Below, one piece after another: positions 1 through 4,979 of a DNA stretch of 5,957 nucleotides. The stretch comes from an uncultured Ruminococcus sp. (GTDB lineage Bacteria > Bacillota > Clostridia > Oscillospirales > Acutalibacteraceae), in assembly GCA_902773065.1 (NCBI GenBank), contig CACYDD010000174.1:1-5957 (forward strand). Reading direction: 5' to 3'. Made by a program: the position numbers and the translations under genes. The notes beneath the pieces are model-generated. The model saw nothing but the letters and a program-made list of their open reading frames with translations, was not told the DNA's origin and searched no databases. The first letter of the stretch is position 1; each line of letters opens with the position of its first letter.

Positions 1-82
1 GCAACATGAAATTTCTCAATTAGCAACATGAAATTTCTCAATTAGCAACATGAAATTTCTCAATTAGCAACATGAAATTTCT
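1..82 (+). repeat. Iteron array of a Rep_3-type replication origin
   Basis: Three exact 22-bp tandem repeats occupy 1-22, 23-44 and 45-66. A fourth copy (67-82) keeps only the first 16 bases, beginning GCAACATGAAATTT. There are no spacers between units. The 22-bp period is about two helical turns, which would place bound initiator monomers on one face of the DNA. Placement directly upstream of a Rep_3 initiator gene is typical of iteron-controlled plasmid origins, where the Rep protein binds the direct repeats to open the origin and to limit copy number. The array starts at the first base of the window, so more units, and the AT-rich melting region and DnaA boxes, may lie to the left. That this is the active origin is inference. 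Confidence 0.9.
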
Positions 83-93
83 GGGCACTGTAA

Positions 94-122
94 TTAGCAC
101 CAAACGTTGACAATGTTGCTAA
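94..122. promoter_or_regulatory. Inverted iteron-core repeat, probable Rep autoregulatory operator
   Basis: The iteron core TTAGCAACAT recurs in inverted orientation as ATGTTGCTAA at 113-122, an exact match. A degenerate direct-orientation copy, TTAGCACCAA (two mismatches), lies at 94-103. Together they form an imperfect inverted repeat with a 9-bp centre. The centre contains the -35 hexamer of the rep promoter, and the right arm fills most of the -35/-10 spacer. In Rep_3 replicons such as F (RepE), R6K (Pi) and pPS10, Rep dimers bind an inverted iteron-like operator and repress rep while monomers bind the direct repeats. The arrangement here fits that scheme. Confidence 0.7.
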
Positions 123-135
123 AATATGGTATGAT
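107..135 (+). promoter_or_regulatory. Sigma-A promoter of the rep gene
   Basis: There is a perfect -35 box TTGACA (107-112), a 17-bp spacer and a -10 box TATGAT (130-135). The bases TGG just before the -10 box give an extended -10 element. Transcription should start near 142, which places the ribosome binding site GAGGTGA (142-148) almost at the 5' end of the mRNA and leaves a leader of only about 11 nt. The promoter overlaps the inverted iteron repeat, so Rep binding would compete with RNA polymerase. Confidence 0.85.
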
Positions 136-152
136 ATTACTGAGGTGAGAGT

Positions 153-1187
153 ATGTCAGAATTATTTGAAACTGCGATAGTAGAAAAAAGAAACGTACTT
201 AATGAACTGAGAAGCAACAATATGTCATTGCAGGAGCTGCGTTTTTTTTCGATATATCTTTCTAAAATAAATCCGTGGGATAAATCTACAAGGGTTGTCA
301 GATTTTCTGTCGATGAATTTCAGCGAATCATGGATCTTGGAAAACTTAATATCGGACAGCTCAAATCAAATATAGATGGATTGCTGACTAAAATAGTTCA
401 TGTTCCAAATGAGAATGGAGGATTTTCCGCATTTCAGCTTTTTAAGGAATGCGAGGTGAACAAAGGCAAGAATGGTAACTGGTATGTTCAGATAGACGCT
501 CACGATAAGGCTCTCCCTCTGATGTTCGATTTCAAGGACAGATATTTCAAATATGAGCTTTGGAACGCTTTGCGGCTGAAATCGACAAATCAGATCCGTA
601 TGTACGAAATATTGAAACAGTATGAGTATATTGGCAAGCGTGAATTGACTATCACTGAGCTTCGTGAATTACTTGGTATAGCTCCTAAAGAATATGAACG
701 CTTTGAGCGTTTTCGTGTGCGTGTCCTCGATAGCTGTCAGCAGGCGTTAAAGGAATTTACTGACATATGCTATACCTATGAGCGCGGTAAGACAGGTAAA
801 GGCGGAAAGTGGCTTACAATCATATTCCATATAGAAAAGAATAATGAATATGTAGATCAGCTCACACTTGATGAATTCATTGATATGCATCCGCGGAAGG
901 AAATTATTATGCCTGTTTCCGAAGATGAAGAGCAGGAAGAAATTGATTACGGTTCAGAGCTTGGCAACCTTCTTGGTTCAGCTCTCGATTATGAATTCAC
1001 TCCTGAACAGATGAGAGTGCTGCAAGACCTTGTGATCAAAGCAATTCCGGGCAGTGATGCGATAGAGAGATGTAACTACATTGTAAGACAAGTTCACAAA
1101 ATGAATACACATACTCCAGTTAACCGCTATAATTACCTGTGCCGTATGATAGAGAATGATATAGAAGAACAGGAAAGCAATAAATGA
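153..1187 (+). CDS. Rep_3-family replication initiator protein
   Basis: This 344-residue protein is a plasmid replication initiator of the Rep_3 (RepE/Pi/RepB-like) family. It should bind the upstream iterons and recruit host replication proteins. Family features are visible: an N-terminal LSLQELR-like segment (here MSLQELRFFSIYLSKI, residues 24-39) opening the first winged-helix domain (about 10-130), then FKYELWNALRLKSTNQIRMYEILKQ (about 132-156), LTITELRELLGI (165-176), and FRVRVLDSCQQALKEFTDI (187-205) with the closing strand KWLTIIFHI (219-227) of the second winged helix. Residues 236-344 form an extra tail: an acidic stretch near 256-264, then a helical part ending NRYNYLCRMIENDI, reminiscent of C-terminal helices in Firmicutes initiators and DnaD-like proteins. 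The ATG at 153 is supported by GAGGTGA 4 nt upstream and a near-consensus promoter. It is probably autoregulated through the inverted iteron repeat. The family call is secure; the exact plasmid group is not identified. Confidence 0.93.
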   Translation: MSELFETAIVEKRNVLNELRSNNMSLQELRFFSIYLSKINPWDKSTRVVRFSVDEFQRIMDLGKLNIGQLKSNIDGLLTKIVHVPNENGGFSAFQLFKECEVNKGKNGNWYVQIDAHDKALPLMFDFKDRYFKYELWNALRLKSTNQIRMYEILKQYEYIGKRELTITELRELLGIAPKEYERFERFRVRVLDSCQQALKEFTDICYTYERGKTGKGGKWLTIIFHIEKNNEYVDQLTLDEFIDMHPRKEIIMPVSEDEEQEEIDYGSELGNLLGSALDYEFTPEQMRVLQDLVIKAIPGSDAIERCNYIVRQVHKMNTHTPVNRYNYLCRMIENDIEEQESNK

Positions 1188-1204
1188 CATAGTTCATTTT
1201 ATAA

Positions 1205-1230
1205 AAATTGTGCTACTAATAGCACAATTT
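1205..1230. repeat. Stem-loop repeat copy 1 (loop CTAA), after rep
   Basis: This is a perfect 11-bp inverted repeat, AAATTGTGCTA / TAGCACAATTT, around a CTAA loop, starting 17 nt after the rep stop codon. The core GTGCTA-CTAA-TAGCAC (1210-1225) recurs exactly at 1573 and 4949, and in inverted orientation at 4888. No T-run follows directly (the next one, TTTTTT, is at 1245-1250), so it is not a textbook intrinsic terminator. It could instead protect or process the 3' end, bind a dimeric protein, or be a short mobile palindrome. Confidence 0.85.
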
Positions 1231-1251
1231 ACAGGGGGAGCGTGTTTTTTC

Positions 1252-1279
1252 TTGATTTTTCCCTATTCTTTGGTATAAA
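1252..1279 (+). promoter_or_regulatory. Probable promoter of the small membrane protein gene
   Basis: TTGATT (1252-1257), a 16-bp spacer and TATAAA (1274-1279) form a plausible sigma-A promoter, giving a leader of about 50 nt before the ATG at 1335. The -35 box overlaps the left arm of an inverted repeat (ATTTTTCCC at 1255-1263 and GGGAAAAAT at 1304-1312), so binding or folding there could affect expression. Each hexamer deviates from consensus, so confidence is moderate. Confidence 0.5.
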
Positions 1280-1312
1280 TTATCGTGAGTTCCTACCAGG
1301 TTTGGGAAAAAT
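1255..1312. repeat. Spaced 9-bp inverted repeat around the promoter and leader of the small gene
   Basis: ATTTTTCCC (1255-1263) and GGGAAAAAT (1304-1312) are perfect reverse complements separated by 40 nt. The left arm lies on the -35 region and the right arm is in the leader, about 9 nt upstream of the AAGGAG ribosome binding site. The wide spacing suits a looping operator better than an RNA hairpin, because the left arm would not be transcribed from the proposed start site. Its function is unknown. Confidence 0.35.
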
Positions 1313-1334
1313 GAAATATTAAGGAGTTGATTTG

Positions 1335-1565
1335 ATGAAACTTGATGATTTTATTCAGTTTTTTACAACAGCAGGTACTAAAGATATTGTTTTTACAGCA
1401 ATTATTTTTGCAATCGTTCTGATCACTGTTATAGGTAATTTGTATGTAATTTTTAATATAAAAAGATGGCTGCATCGAATTGAAGATGAACTTAGAATTG
1501 TAAGCAGACATTTAGCGCACATTGATCCAAAATACTATACAACAACAGATGCTAAAGAGGATTAA
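1335..1565 (+). CDS. Small single-pass membrane protein of unknown function
   Basis: I do not recognise this 76-residue protein. It has a polar N-terminus (MKLDDFIQFFTTAGTKD), one hydrophobic segment at about residues 18-41 (IVFTAIIFAIVLITVIGNLYVIF) and a charged, probably helical C-terminal part (about 43-62, KRWLHRIEDELRIVSRHL). It ends in a polar acidic tail. Basic residues directly after the membrane segment suggest that the C-terminus is cytoplasmic. The ATG at 1335 is preferred over a TTG at 1332 because AAGGAG (1321-1326) then sits 8 nt upstream. The gene has its own likely promoter. Same-orientation copies of the stem-loop repeat lie on both sides (1205-1230 and 1571-1590), the second starting 5 nt after the stop codon. 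The position next to rep might suggest a plasmid maintenance or membrane-anchoring role, but no family signature supports that. Confidence 0.75.
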   Translation: MKLDDFIQFFTTAGTKDIVFTAIIFAIVLITVIGNLYVIFNIKRWLHRIEDELRIVSRHLAHIDPKYYTTTDAKED

Positions 1566-1570
1566 AAAAA

Positions 1571-1590
1571 TTGTGCTACTAATAGCACAA
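1571..1590. repeat. Stem-loop repeat copy 2 (loop CTAA)
   Basis: This is a perfect 8-bp inverted repeat TTGTGCTA / TAGCACAA with a CTAA loop, identical in its 16-base core to the copies at 1210 and 4949. It begins 5 nt after the small gene's stop codon. On the minus strand it is followed by seven Ts (complement of 1564-1570), so it also forms the distal arm of the terminator serving the esterase gene. Confidence 0.85.
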
Positions 1591-1615
1591 AATGATAACT
1601 CAAGAAGTTATCATT

Positions 1616-1631
1616 GCGCTATTAGCAGCAC
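1616..1631. repeat. Stem-loop repeat copy 3, degenerate and inverted
   Basis: GCGCTATTAGCAGCAC matches the inverted-orientation core GTGCTATTAGTAGCAC with two changes (positions 1617 and 1626). Alone it folds poorly, but it is a near-complementary partner of copy 2 at 1573-1588. On the minus-strand RNA both changes become G-U pairs, so all 16 positions pair there, while the plus-strand RNA has two A-C mismatches. Confidence 0.65.
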
Positions 1632-1661
1632 CTTATTTTTGACTTGATTTTATTCAAATTA

Positions 1662-3371
1662 TTAACCTACGCGCACAAGTTTCAGGTCATAAATACTGCA
1701 TCTGAGATCATCTGTTCCGCCTACATCGAATACTATCTCAGCCTGACCGTTTTCAGAAGCAGTAAAAACTGCTTCGTATCCTGTCTTTGAGCCGTTGCCT
1801 GTTATAGTATCCTCGTGGAATACCGTCCCTGTTGATGCCCCTGAGACGCGCAGAGGTATTTTCTGTCCGTCTGAAGTTTCAAGTTTGAACTCCAGACGGT
1901 ATTTTCCTTTTTCGCGCAGCTCTATATCAGAGACTTTTGCTTGTATAGACTGTTTTGAACTGCCGCCTGTGACAGTTGTGATGTGGTAAGACCTGTCCCA
2001 GTCGCTGAAATAATCGCTCATATTCGCGCTATCACTCTTTACTGAGGAGAATTTTGCCTGTGCTGCAACATCAATGCCGTACTGGTCAGATTCTATTCCA
2101 AGCGCCTGACATATTTTGTCAGCGAGTACATATGCACTGTTCTGATGAGTTTTGCTGCTGGGATGCCAGTCTGAGCCGTAGCCGTCTTCCTGATTCTGAG
2201 TCTGTGACTGATAACACATTATCTTTTCCCAGCCGCTTGATTTTTTAAATTCCTCAGCAGCTTGTTCGATGCATGGATAAAGTTCGGTACAGCCCATAGT
2301 TCCGAGTGTACAAATGATATATGCATCTGGATTGAGTTCATGCACTTTCTCAAGAAATTCAGTGTATCCCTTTGTGAATTCAGCGGAACGTGTGTCGAAG
2401 TCCTTTGAAACATAGGTATCATCGTTAGTGCCGAGATTTATTACAACTACATCGTTTCTGAAAGTTTTAAAGTCCCACGGCTTTTTATAATTGCCGATAC
2501 CGACATTTTCGTAATTGTCAGGAACGAGCTTATTGCTTTGCTTCGTTCCGTTTGAGGAATATCCTGAAATTATTCCAAAACCGCTGTAGCTGACCGCTGA
2601 ACAGTCTGCATCAAGTTTTTCGGCAGTGAGATATGCATATGATCTCATAAAGTTCTCAGTCGAAGTCTTGAAGCCCTCATACTGATCTTTTCCCTCAACT
2701 CCGTATGCGCAGGTTATTGAATCTCCGATGAATTCTATGTGAAGCTTCTTGTCCATAGTCGGAGCGACAGGAACGGGAACGTCAGAGTTCACTATGATGT
2801 TTTTTATACCGACAGCGCCTTGATTAGCCTCAGACAGGTGCATTACCTTTACTGTAACAGTACGGGACTTCTCGCCGCTGAAAAGCTCAACATGAGTGTT
2901 CTTTTTGGTAAGCTGTTCATCGCAGAAAAGCTCACCGTCGATAAAGATCGCATATCTGGGACAGTTGTCCTTATTGCTTACAACATAACTGTCACCGCGG
3001 AGATCAATAGATGCAGATTTTCCTGTTATTGTAAATTCCGCTGAAGCTCCGCTGTGAACGAGCCAGTAAACACCATCGTCATCTGAAAATCCTCTGCCGA
3101 TATGACGGACATTTTCATTATCCGCCCTGAACTCCTGTTCAGTAAAAATCCCCGTATGGTCAAAAGACTTTCTCAGCATTACGACGTCGAACGAATCAAC
3201 TCTTCCGTCGCCGTTTACGTCCTGCCATTCGGCAAGCGAAGATTTGCCTAAGAGTGAATCGCTCAAGTTTCTGAGTTCTTTGACCGAAGGCTGAGAAGCT
3301 GCTGATGCTGTAAGTCCCATAAGTGCCGATGCTGAGACGACCGACAACGCTGCTGATACAAACTTTTTCAT
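1662..3371 (-). CDS. Secreted CE2-like SGNH acetyl esterase with N-terminal dockerin half-module
   Basis: This 569-residue exported carbohydrate esterase probably removes acetyl groups from xylan or related plant polysaccharides. A signal peptide spans residues 1 to about 24 (KK, hydrophobic core, TASA cleavage region). Residues about 29-70 resemble a Ruminococcus dockerin with a single calcium loop (DVNGDGRVDSFD, 51-62), suggesting attachment to a cohesin scaffold. Residues about 88-198 form a beta-rich domain like the CE2 N-terminal jelly roll. The SGNH catalytic domain (about 208-426) shows GDSIT with nucleophile Ser218, SGFG (Gly264), GTND (Asn316) and DWHPS with catalytic His403. Residues about 430-569 look like a C-terminal beta-sandwich, possibly carbohydrate-binding. 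The ATG is preceded by AGGAGA (3379-3384) at 7 nt. It has its own strong promoter and ends at a convergent terminator. No key residue is missing. A generic GDSL esterase on another glycan is the alternative. Confidence 0.88.
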   Translation of the reverse strand: MKKFVSAALSVVSASALMGLTASAASQPSVKELRNLSDSLLGKSSLAEWQDVNGDGRVDSFDVVMLRKSFDHTGIFTEQEFRADNENVRHIGRGFSDDDGVYWLVHSGASAEFTITGKSASIDLRGDSYVVSNKDNCPRYAIFIDGELFCDEQLTKKNTHVELFSGEKSRTVTVKVMHLSEANQGAVGIKNIIVNSDVPVPVAPTMDKKLHIEFIGDSITCAYGVEGKDQYEGFKTSTENFMRSYAYLTAEKLDADCSAVSYSGFGIISGYSSNGTKQSNKLVPDNYENVGIGNYKKPWDFKTFRNDVVVINLGTNDDTYVSKDFDTRSAEFTKGYTEFLEKVHELNPDAYIICTLGTMGCTELYPCIEQAAEEFKKSSGWEKIMCYQSQTQNQEDGYGSDWHPSSKTHQNSAYVLADKICQALGIESDQYGIDVAAQAKFSSVKSDSANMSDYFSDWDRSYHITTVTGGSSKQSIQAKVSDIELREKGKYRLEFKLETSDGQKIPLRVSGASTGTVFHEDTITGNGSKTGYEAVFTASENGQAEIVFDVGGTDDLRCSIYDLKLVRVG

Positions 3372-3410
3372 ATTCTCTTCTCCTGTGGATATTTCTTCTG
3401 ATGTTACATC

Positions 3411-3439
3411 ATTATAACATAAAGCCGACAGATGTTCAA
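3411..3439 (-). promoter_or_regulatory. Sigma-A promoter of the esterase gene
   Basis: Read on the minus strand there is TTGAAC (3439-3434), a 17-bp spacer and a perfect TATAAT (3416-3411) preceded by TGT, an extended -10. The start site would be near 3404, giving a leader of about 33 nt that contains the AGGAGA ribosome binding site. No obvious operator palindrome overlaps it. Confidence 0.85.
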
Positions 3440-3607
3440 TAACATTTTGTTAATAGCTGGGAAGCTTTTCATAAGAACTTCAACAAGGCTGGCTCATCAC
3501 GCTGCCTGACACCTGCCTATCCAAGATCTTGAGTATTCTCTGACTGCACATTTCTTGATAATTCCAAATAACAAAGGCTGTTCACACCTTTTTTGTTGTT
3601 ATTTTCA
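3440..3607. other. Non-coding stretch between divergent promoters, with a possible small-RNA unit
   Basis: No convincing coding frame is present. About 3476-3555 is visibly GC-richer than the flanks and contains CTGCCT twice (3502 and 3513, period 11) and the palindrome CAAGATCTTG (3522-3531). On the plus strand a weak promoter-like pair, TTGTTA (3447-3452) and CATAAG (3470-3475) with a 17-bp gap, precedes it. A T-rich hairpin closes it: AAATAACAA (3566-3574) with TTGTTATTT (3596-3604), with inner pairing AAAGG / CCTTT. This could be a short RNA of about 120 nt (3482-3604) or a decayed insertion. I recognise no known RNA family. Confidence 0.25.
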
Positions 3608-3636
3608 TTGACATTTCATAGCGTTTATGCTATTAT
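3608..3636 (+). promoter_or_regulatory. Strong sigma-A promoter of the RNase III gene
   Basis: A perfect TTGACA (3608-3613), a 17-bp spacer and TATTAT (3631-3636) preceded by TGC (extended -10) make this one of the best promoters in the window. Transcription would start near 3643, about 200 nt before the ATG at 3847, so the gene would have an unusually long leader. Confidence 0.82.
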
Positions 3637-3642
3637 ATTTCT

Positions 3643-3846
3643 GTAGGGCATAATTCATTAAATTTATATTGATTGTATTCCTATATTTACAGCTATTTAT
3701 GCAAGTGAATCCCTGTAAATATCCTTCTACAAATTATTAAATTTAATTTATCATGTCTGAACAAGAGACTTCATGTCTATCGACAGGTTAACTGTCTGTT
3801 CAGGCTATTTTTATGCCTTCAGTTAATTATAACGGAGGTTATTTTT
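3643..3846 (+). promoter_or_regulatory. Long foldable 5' leader of the RNase III gene
   Basis: Two structures can be drawn by hand. First, ATATTTACAG (3683-3692) pairs perfectly with CTGTAAATAT (3713-3722) around a 20-nt loop. Second, CTGAACA (3757-3763) pairs with TGTTCAG (3797-3803), enclosing two small hairpins, AGAC/GTCT (3766-3778) and GACAG/CTGTC (3782-3796), which makes a three-way junction. A competing stem, TTAACTG (3788-3794) with CAGTTAA (3820-3826), would break the junction and ends 7 nt before the GGAGG ribosome binding site (3834-3838). This resembles a regulatory leader. RNase III autoregulation by cleaving a stem in its own leader is known in E. coli. No known riboswitch class is recognised, and the folding was not computed. 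Confidence 0.45.
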
Positions 3847-4869
3847 ATGAATTTAAATGACTATGAATTCATTGAAAGCAGAATTGACTACAAGTTTAGA
3901 AATCGAGATTTATTGCAACAAGCCTTTATAAGAAGATCATATTCAAAGGAATCTGGCGGTGAAAACAATGAAATACTTGAATTCATCGGTGATAAAGTCC
4001 TCGATATGGTGGTTGTAAAATGGCTAATAGCACAATATGGATATTTTTGCTCACAGGCCAGAGAATTTAACACACATGACGATTGTGATGAATTTTGCTC
4101 TGAACGAAATGAGAATCAACTTACACAGGATAAAAAAATATTGGTATGTAAAGAAACACTTGCAGACCGCATAGACATCATGGGACTTGCTGATTATTTG
4201 ATTATGGGTAAAGGGGATATGAAAAATAATATTCAGGAACAACCTTCTGTAAAAGAAGATCTTTTTGAAGCTATTCTTGGTGCAGTCGCTCTTGATTCAA
4301 AATGGGATATGAAGATTTTAGAAAATACTGTTGATGTTATGCTTGATCCTTACTCAACACTATATGATGAGCCTGATTATTATAGTGAAATACAAGCATG
4401 GTCAAATGATGCATTGGATTTTAAATATTCGCAGTTCTATAATCTATATGGTCCAAAAGTAAGTTGGAATTGTAGTTTTACTCTTCATTATAAAGAAGCA
4501 ACATGGTACCAATCAATACAAATGACAGGTCAAGGAAATACAAAATCAATTGCAAGAAATGAAGCGTGTAAAAAAGCGTATGAATTTCTGAATGAACGAG
4601 GTCTTCTTTATACAATAAAAGATGAGATAGATGATCCTGACATTAATAAAGCTATAAATCAATTAGAAATACTTGCACGCAGAGACTATTTTTCACTTCC
4701 GGAATACAGATTTTCAAACAAGAATGATGATAACGGAAATCCTGTATGGAAATGTGAGTGTCGTATAGTTGAAGCTGATTATTATTTTGAGGCAGTTGAA
4801 TCTACCAAAAAGGCAGCAAAAAAACAAGCTGCATTTGATATGCTGAATTATGTACTGGAAAACTTCTGA
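3847..4869 (+). CDS. RNase III homologue with two dsRNA-binding domains
   Basis: This 340-residue dsRNA endonuclease has an RNase III catalytic domain at about residues 5-165. The signature NEILEFIGD (41-49) supplies Glu42, Glu45 and Asp49. Glu89 in NENQLT matches E. coli Glu65, and DLFEA (138-142) supplies Asp138 and Glu141, so all metal-binding acids are present. Residues about 66-88 hold an insertion relative to ordinary enzymes, with Cys68, Cys80 and Cys84. Two dsRNA-binding domains follow: about 177-250 (ending IARNEACKKAYEFL) and about 266-338 (ending KKAAKKQAAFDML). Bacterial RNase III normally has one such domain and about 220-250 residues. GGAGG lies 8 nt before the ATG. By eye its GC content is near 30 percent against about 43 percent in the esterase, hinting at separate origin. 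No smc, ftsY or acpP is adjacent, so it is probably an accessory enzyme, not the housekeeping rnc. Its substrate is unknown. Confidence 0.9.
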   Translation: MNLNDYEFIESRIDYKFRNRDLLQQAFIRRSYSKESGGENNEILEFIGDKVLDMVVVKWLIAQYGYFCSQAREFNTHDDCDEFCSERNENQLTQDKKILVCKETLADRIDIMGLADYLIMGKGDMKNNIQEQPSVKEDLFEAILGAVALDSKWDMKILENTVDVMLDPYSTLYDEPDYYSEIQAWSNDALDFKYSQFYNLYGPKVSWNCSFTLHYKEATWYQSIQMTGQGNTKSIARNEACKKAYEFLNERGLLYTIKDEIDDPDINKAINQLEILARRDYFSLPEYRFSNKNDDNGNPVWKCECRIVEADYYFEAVESTKKAAKKQAAFDMLNYVLENF

Positions 4870-4882
4870 TTGCTTATCCTTC

Positions 4883-4909
4883 AAAATGTGCTATTAGTAG
4901 CACTTTTTT
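4883..4909. repeat. Stem-loop repeat copy 4 (loop TTAG), after the RNase III gene
   Basis: GTGCTA (4888-4893) and TAGCAC (4898-4903) flank a TTAG loop, the inverted orientation of the repeat. Four As upstream (4883-4886) can pair with the Ts downstream across a T-T mismatch. Six Ts (4904-4909) follow the stem directly and it starts 14 nt after the stop codon, so this copy could act as a weak intrinsic terminator. Its reverse complement is nearly identical to 4940-4968. Confidence 0.85.
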
Positions 4910-4940
4910 GAAACAGCTATTCCGACTCATAAATTTAAGC

Positions 4941-4968
4941 AAAAAAATGTGCTACTAATAGCACATTT
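4941..4968. repeat. Stem-loop repeat copy 5 (loop CTAA)
   Basis: This is a perfect 10-bp inverted repeat AAATGTGCTA / TAGCACATTT around CTAA (4945-4968), preceded by further As. Its core equals copies 1 and 2. Together with copy 4 it makes a larger inverted repeat (arms about 27 nt, spacer about 30 nt) differing mainly by a 2-nt indel. Confidence 0.85.
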
Positions 4969-4979
4969 CAGCTTGTCAA

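Larger units (their letters stand above)
1564..1640. terminator. Compound bidirectional terminator between convergent genes
   Basis: Three elements are nested here: repeat copy 2 (1571-1590), a central perfect hairpin AATGATAACT / AGTTATCATT with a CAAGA loop (1591-1615), and a degenerate inverted repeat copy (1616-1631). The outer two also pair with each other, giving one long hairpin over 1573-1631. For the esterase transcript (minus strand) the hairpin is followed by seven Us. For plus-strand transcripts it is followed by a T-rich run at 1633-1640. It therefore probably ends both the small membrane gene and the esterase gene. Confidence 0.75.

Noticed and set aside
1..82. CRISPR-like repeats
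   Set aside because: The 22-bp units are directly adjacent with no spacers and precede a Rep_3 gene, so they are iterons.
978..1190. 70-codon minus-strand open frame opposite the end of rep
   Set aside because: It is antisense to the Rep C-terminus, with no credible start signal or family signature.
1332..1334. TTG start for the small membrane protein
   Set aside because: The ATG three bases later has better spacing (8 nt) from AAGGAG and is the commoner start.
2739..3044. 101-codon open frame on the plus strand, opposite the esterase gene
   Set aside because: It lies wholly antisense to a well-supported gene, has no ribosome binding site and no recognisable protein features.
3384..3392. 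DnaA box
   Set aside because: TGTGGATAT is one base off the reverse box TGTGGATAA, but it is isolated, far from the iterons and within the esterase leader.
3847..4869. Housekeeping rnc gene
   Set aside because: The length, second dsRBD, AT-rich composition and lack of the usual smc/ftsY/acpP neighbours argue against it, though only the full genome can settle this.
1205..4968. Integron attC or dif sites
   Set aside because: The repeats are short perfect palindromes without the GTTRRRY/RYYYAAC boxes of attC or the two-arm XerC/XerD layout of dif, and no integrase or recombinase gene is visible.
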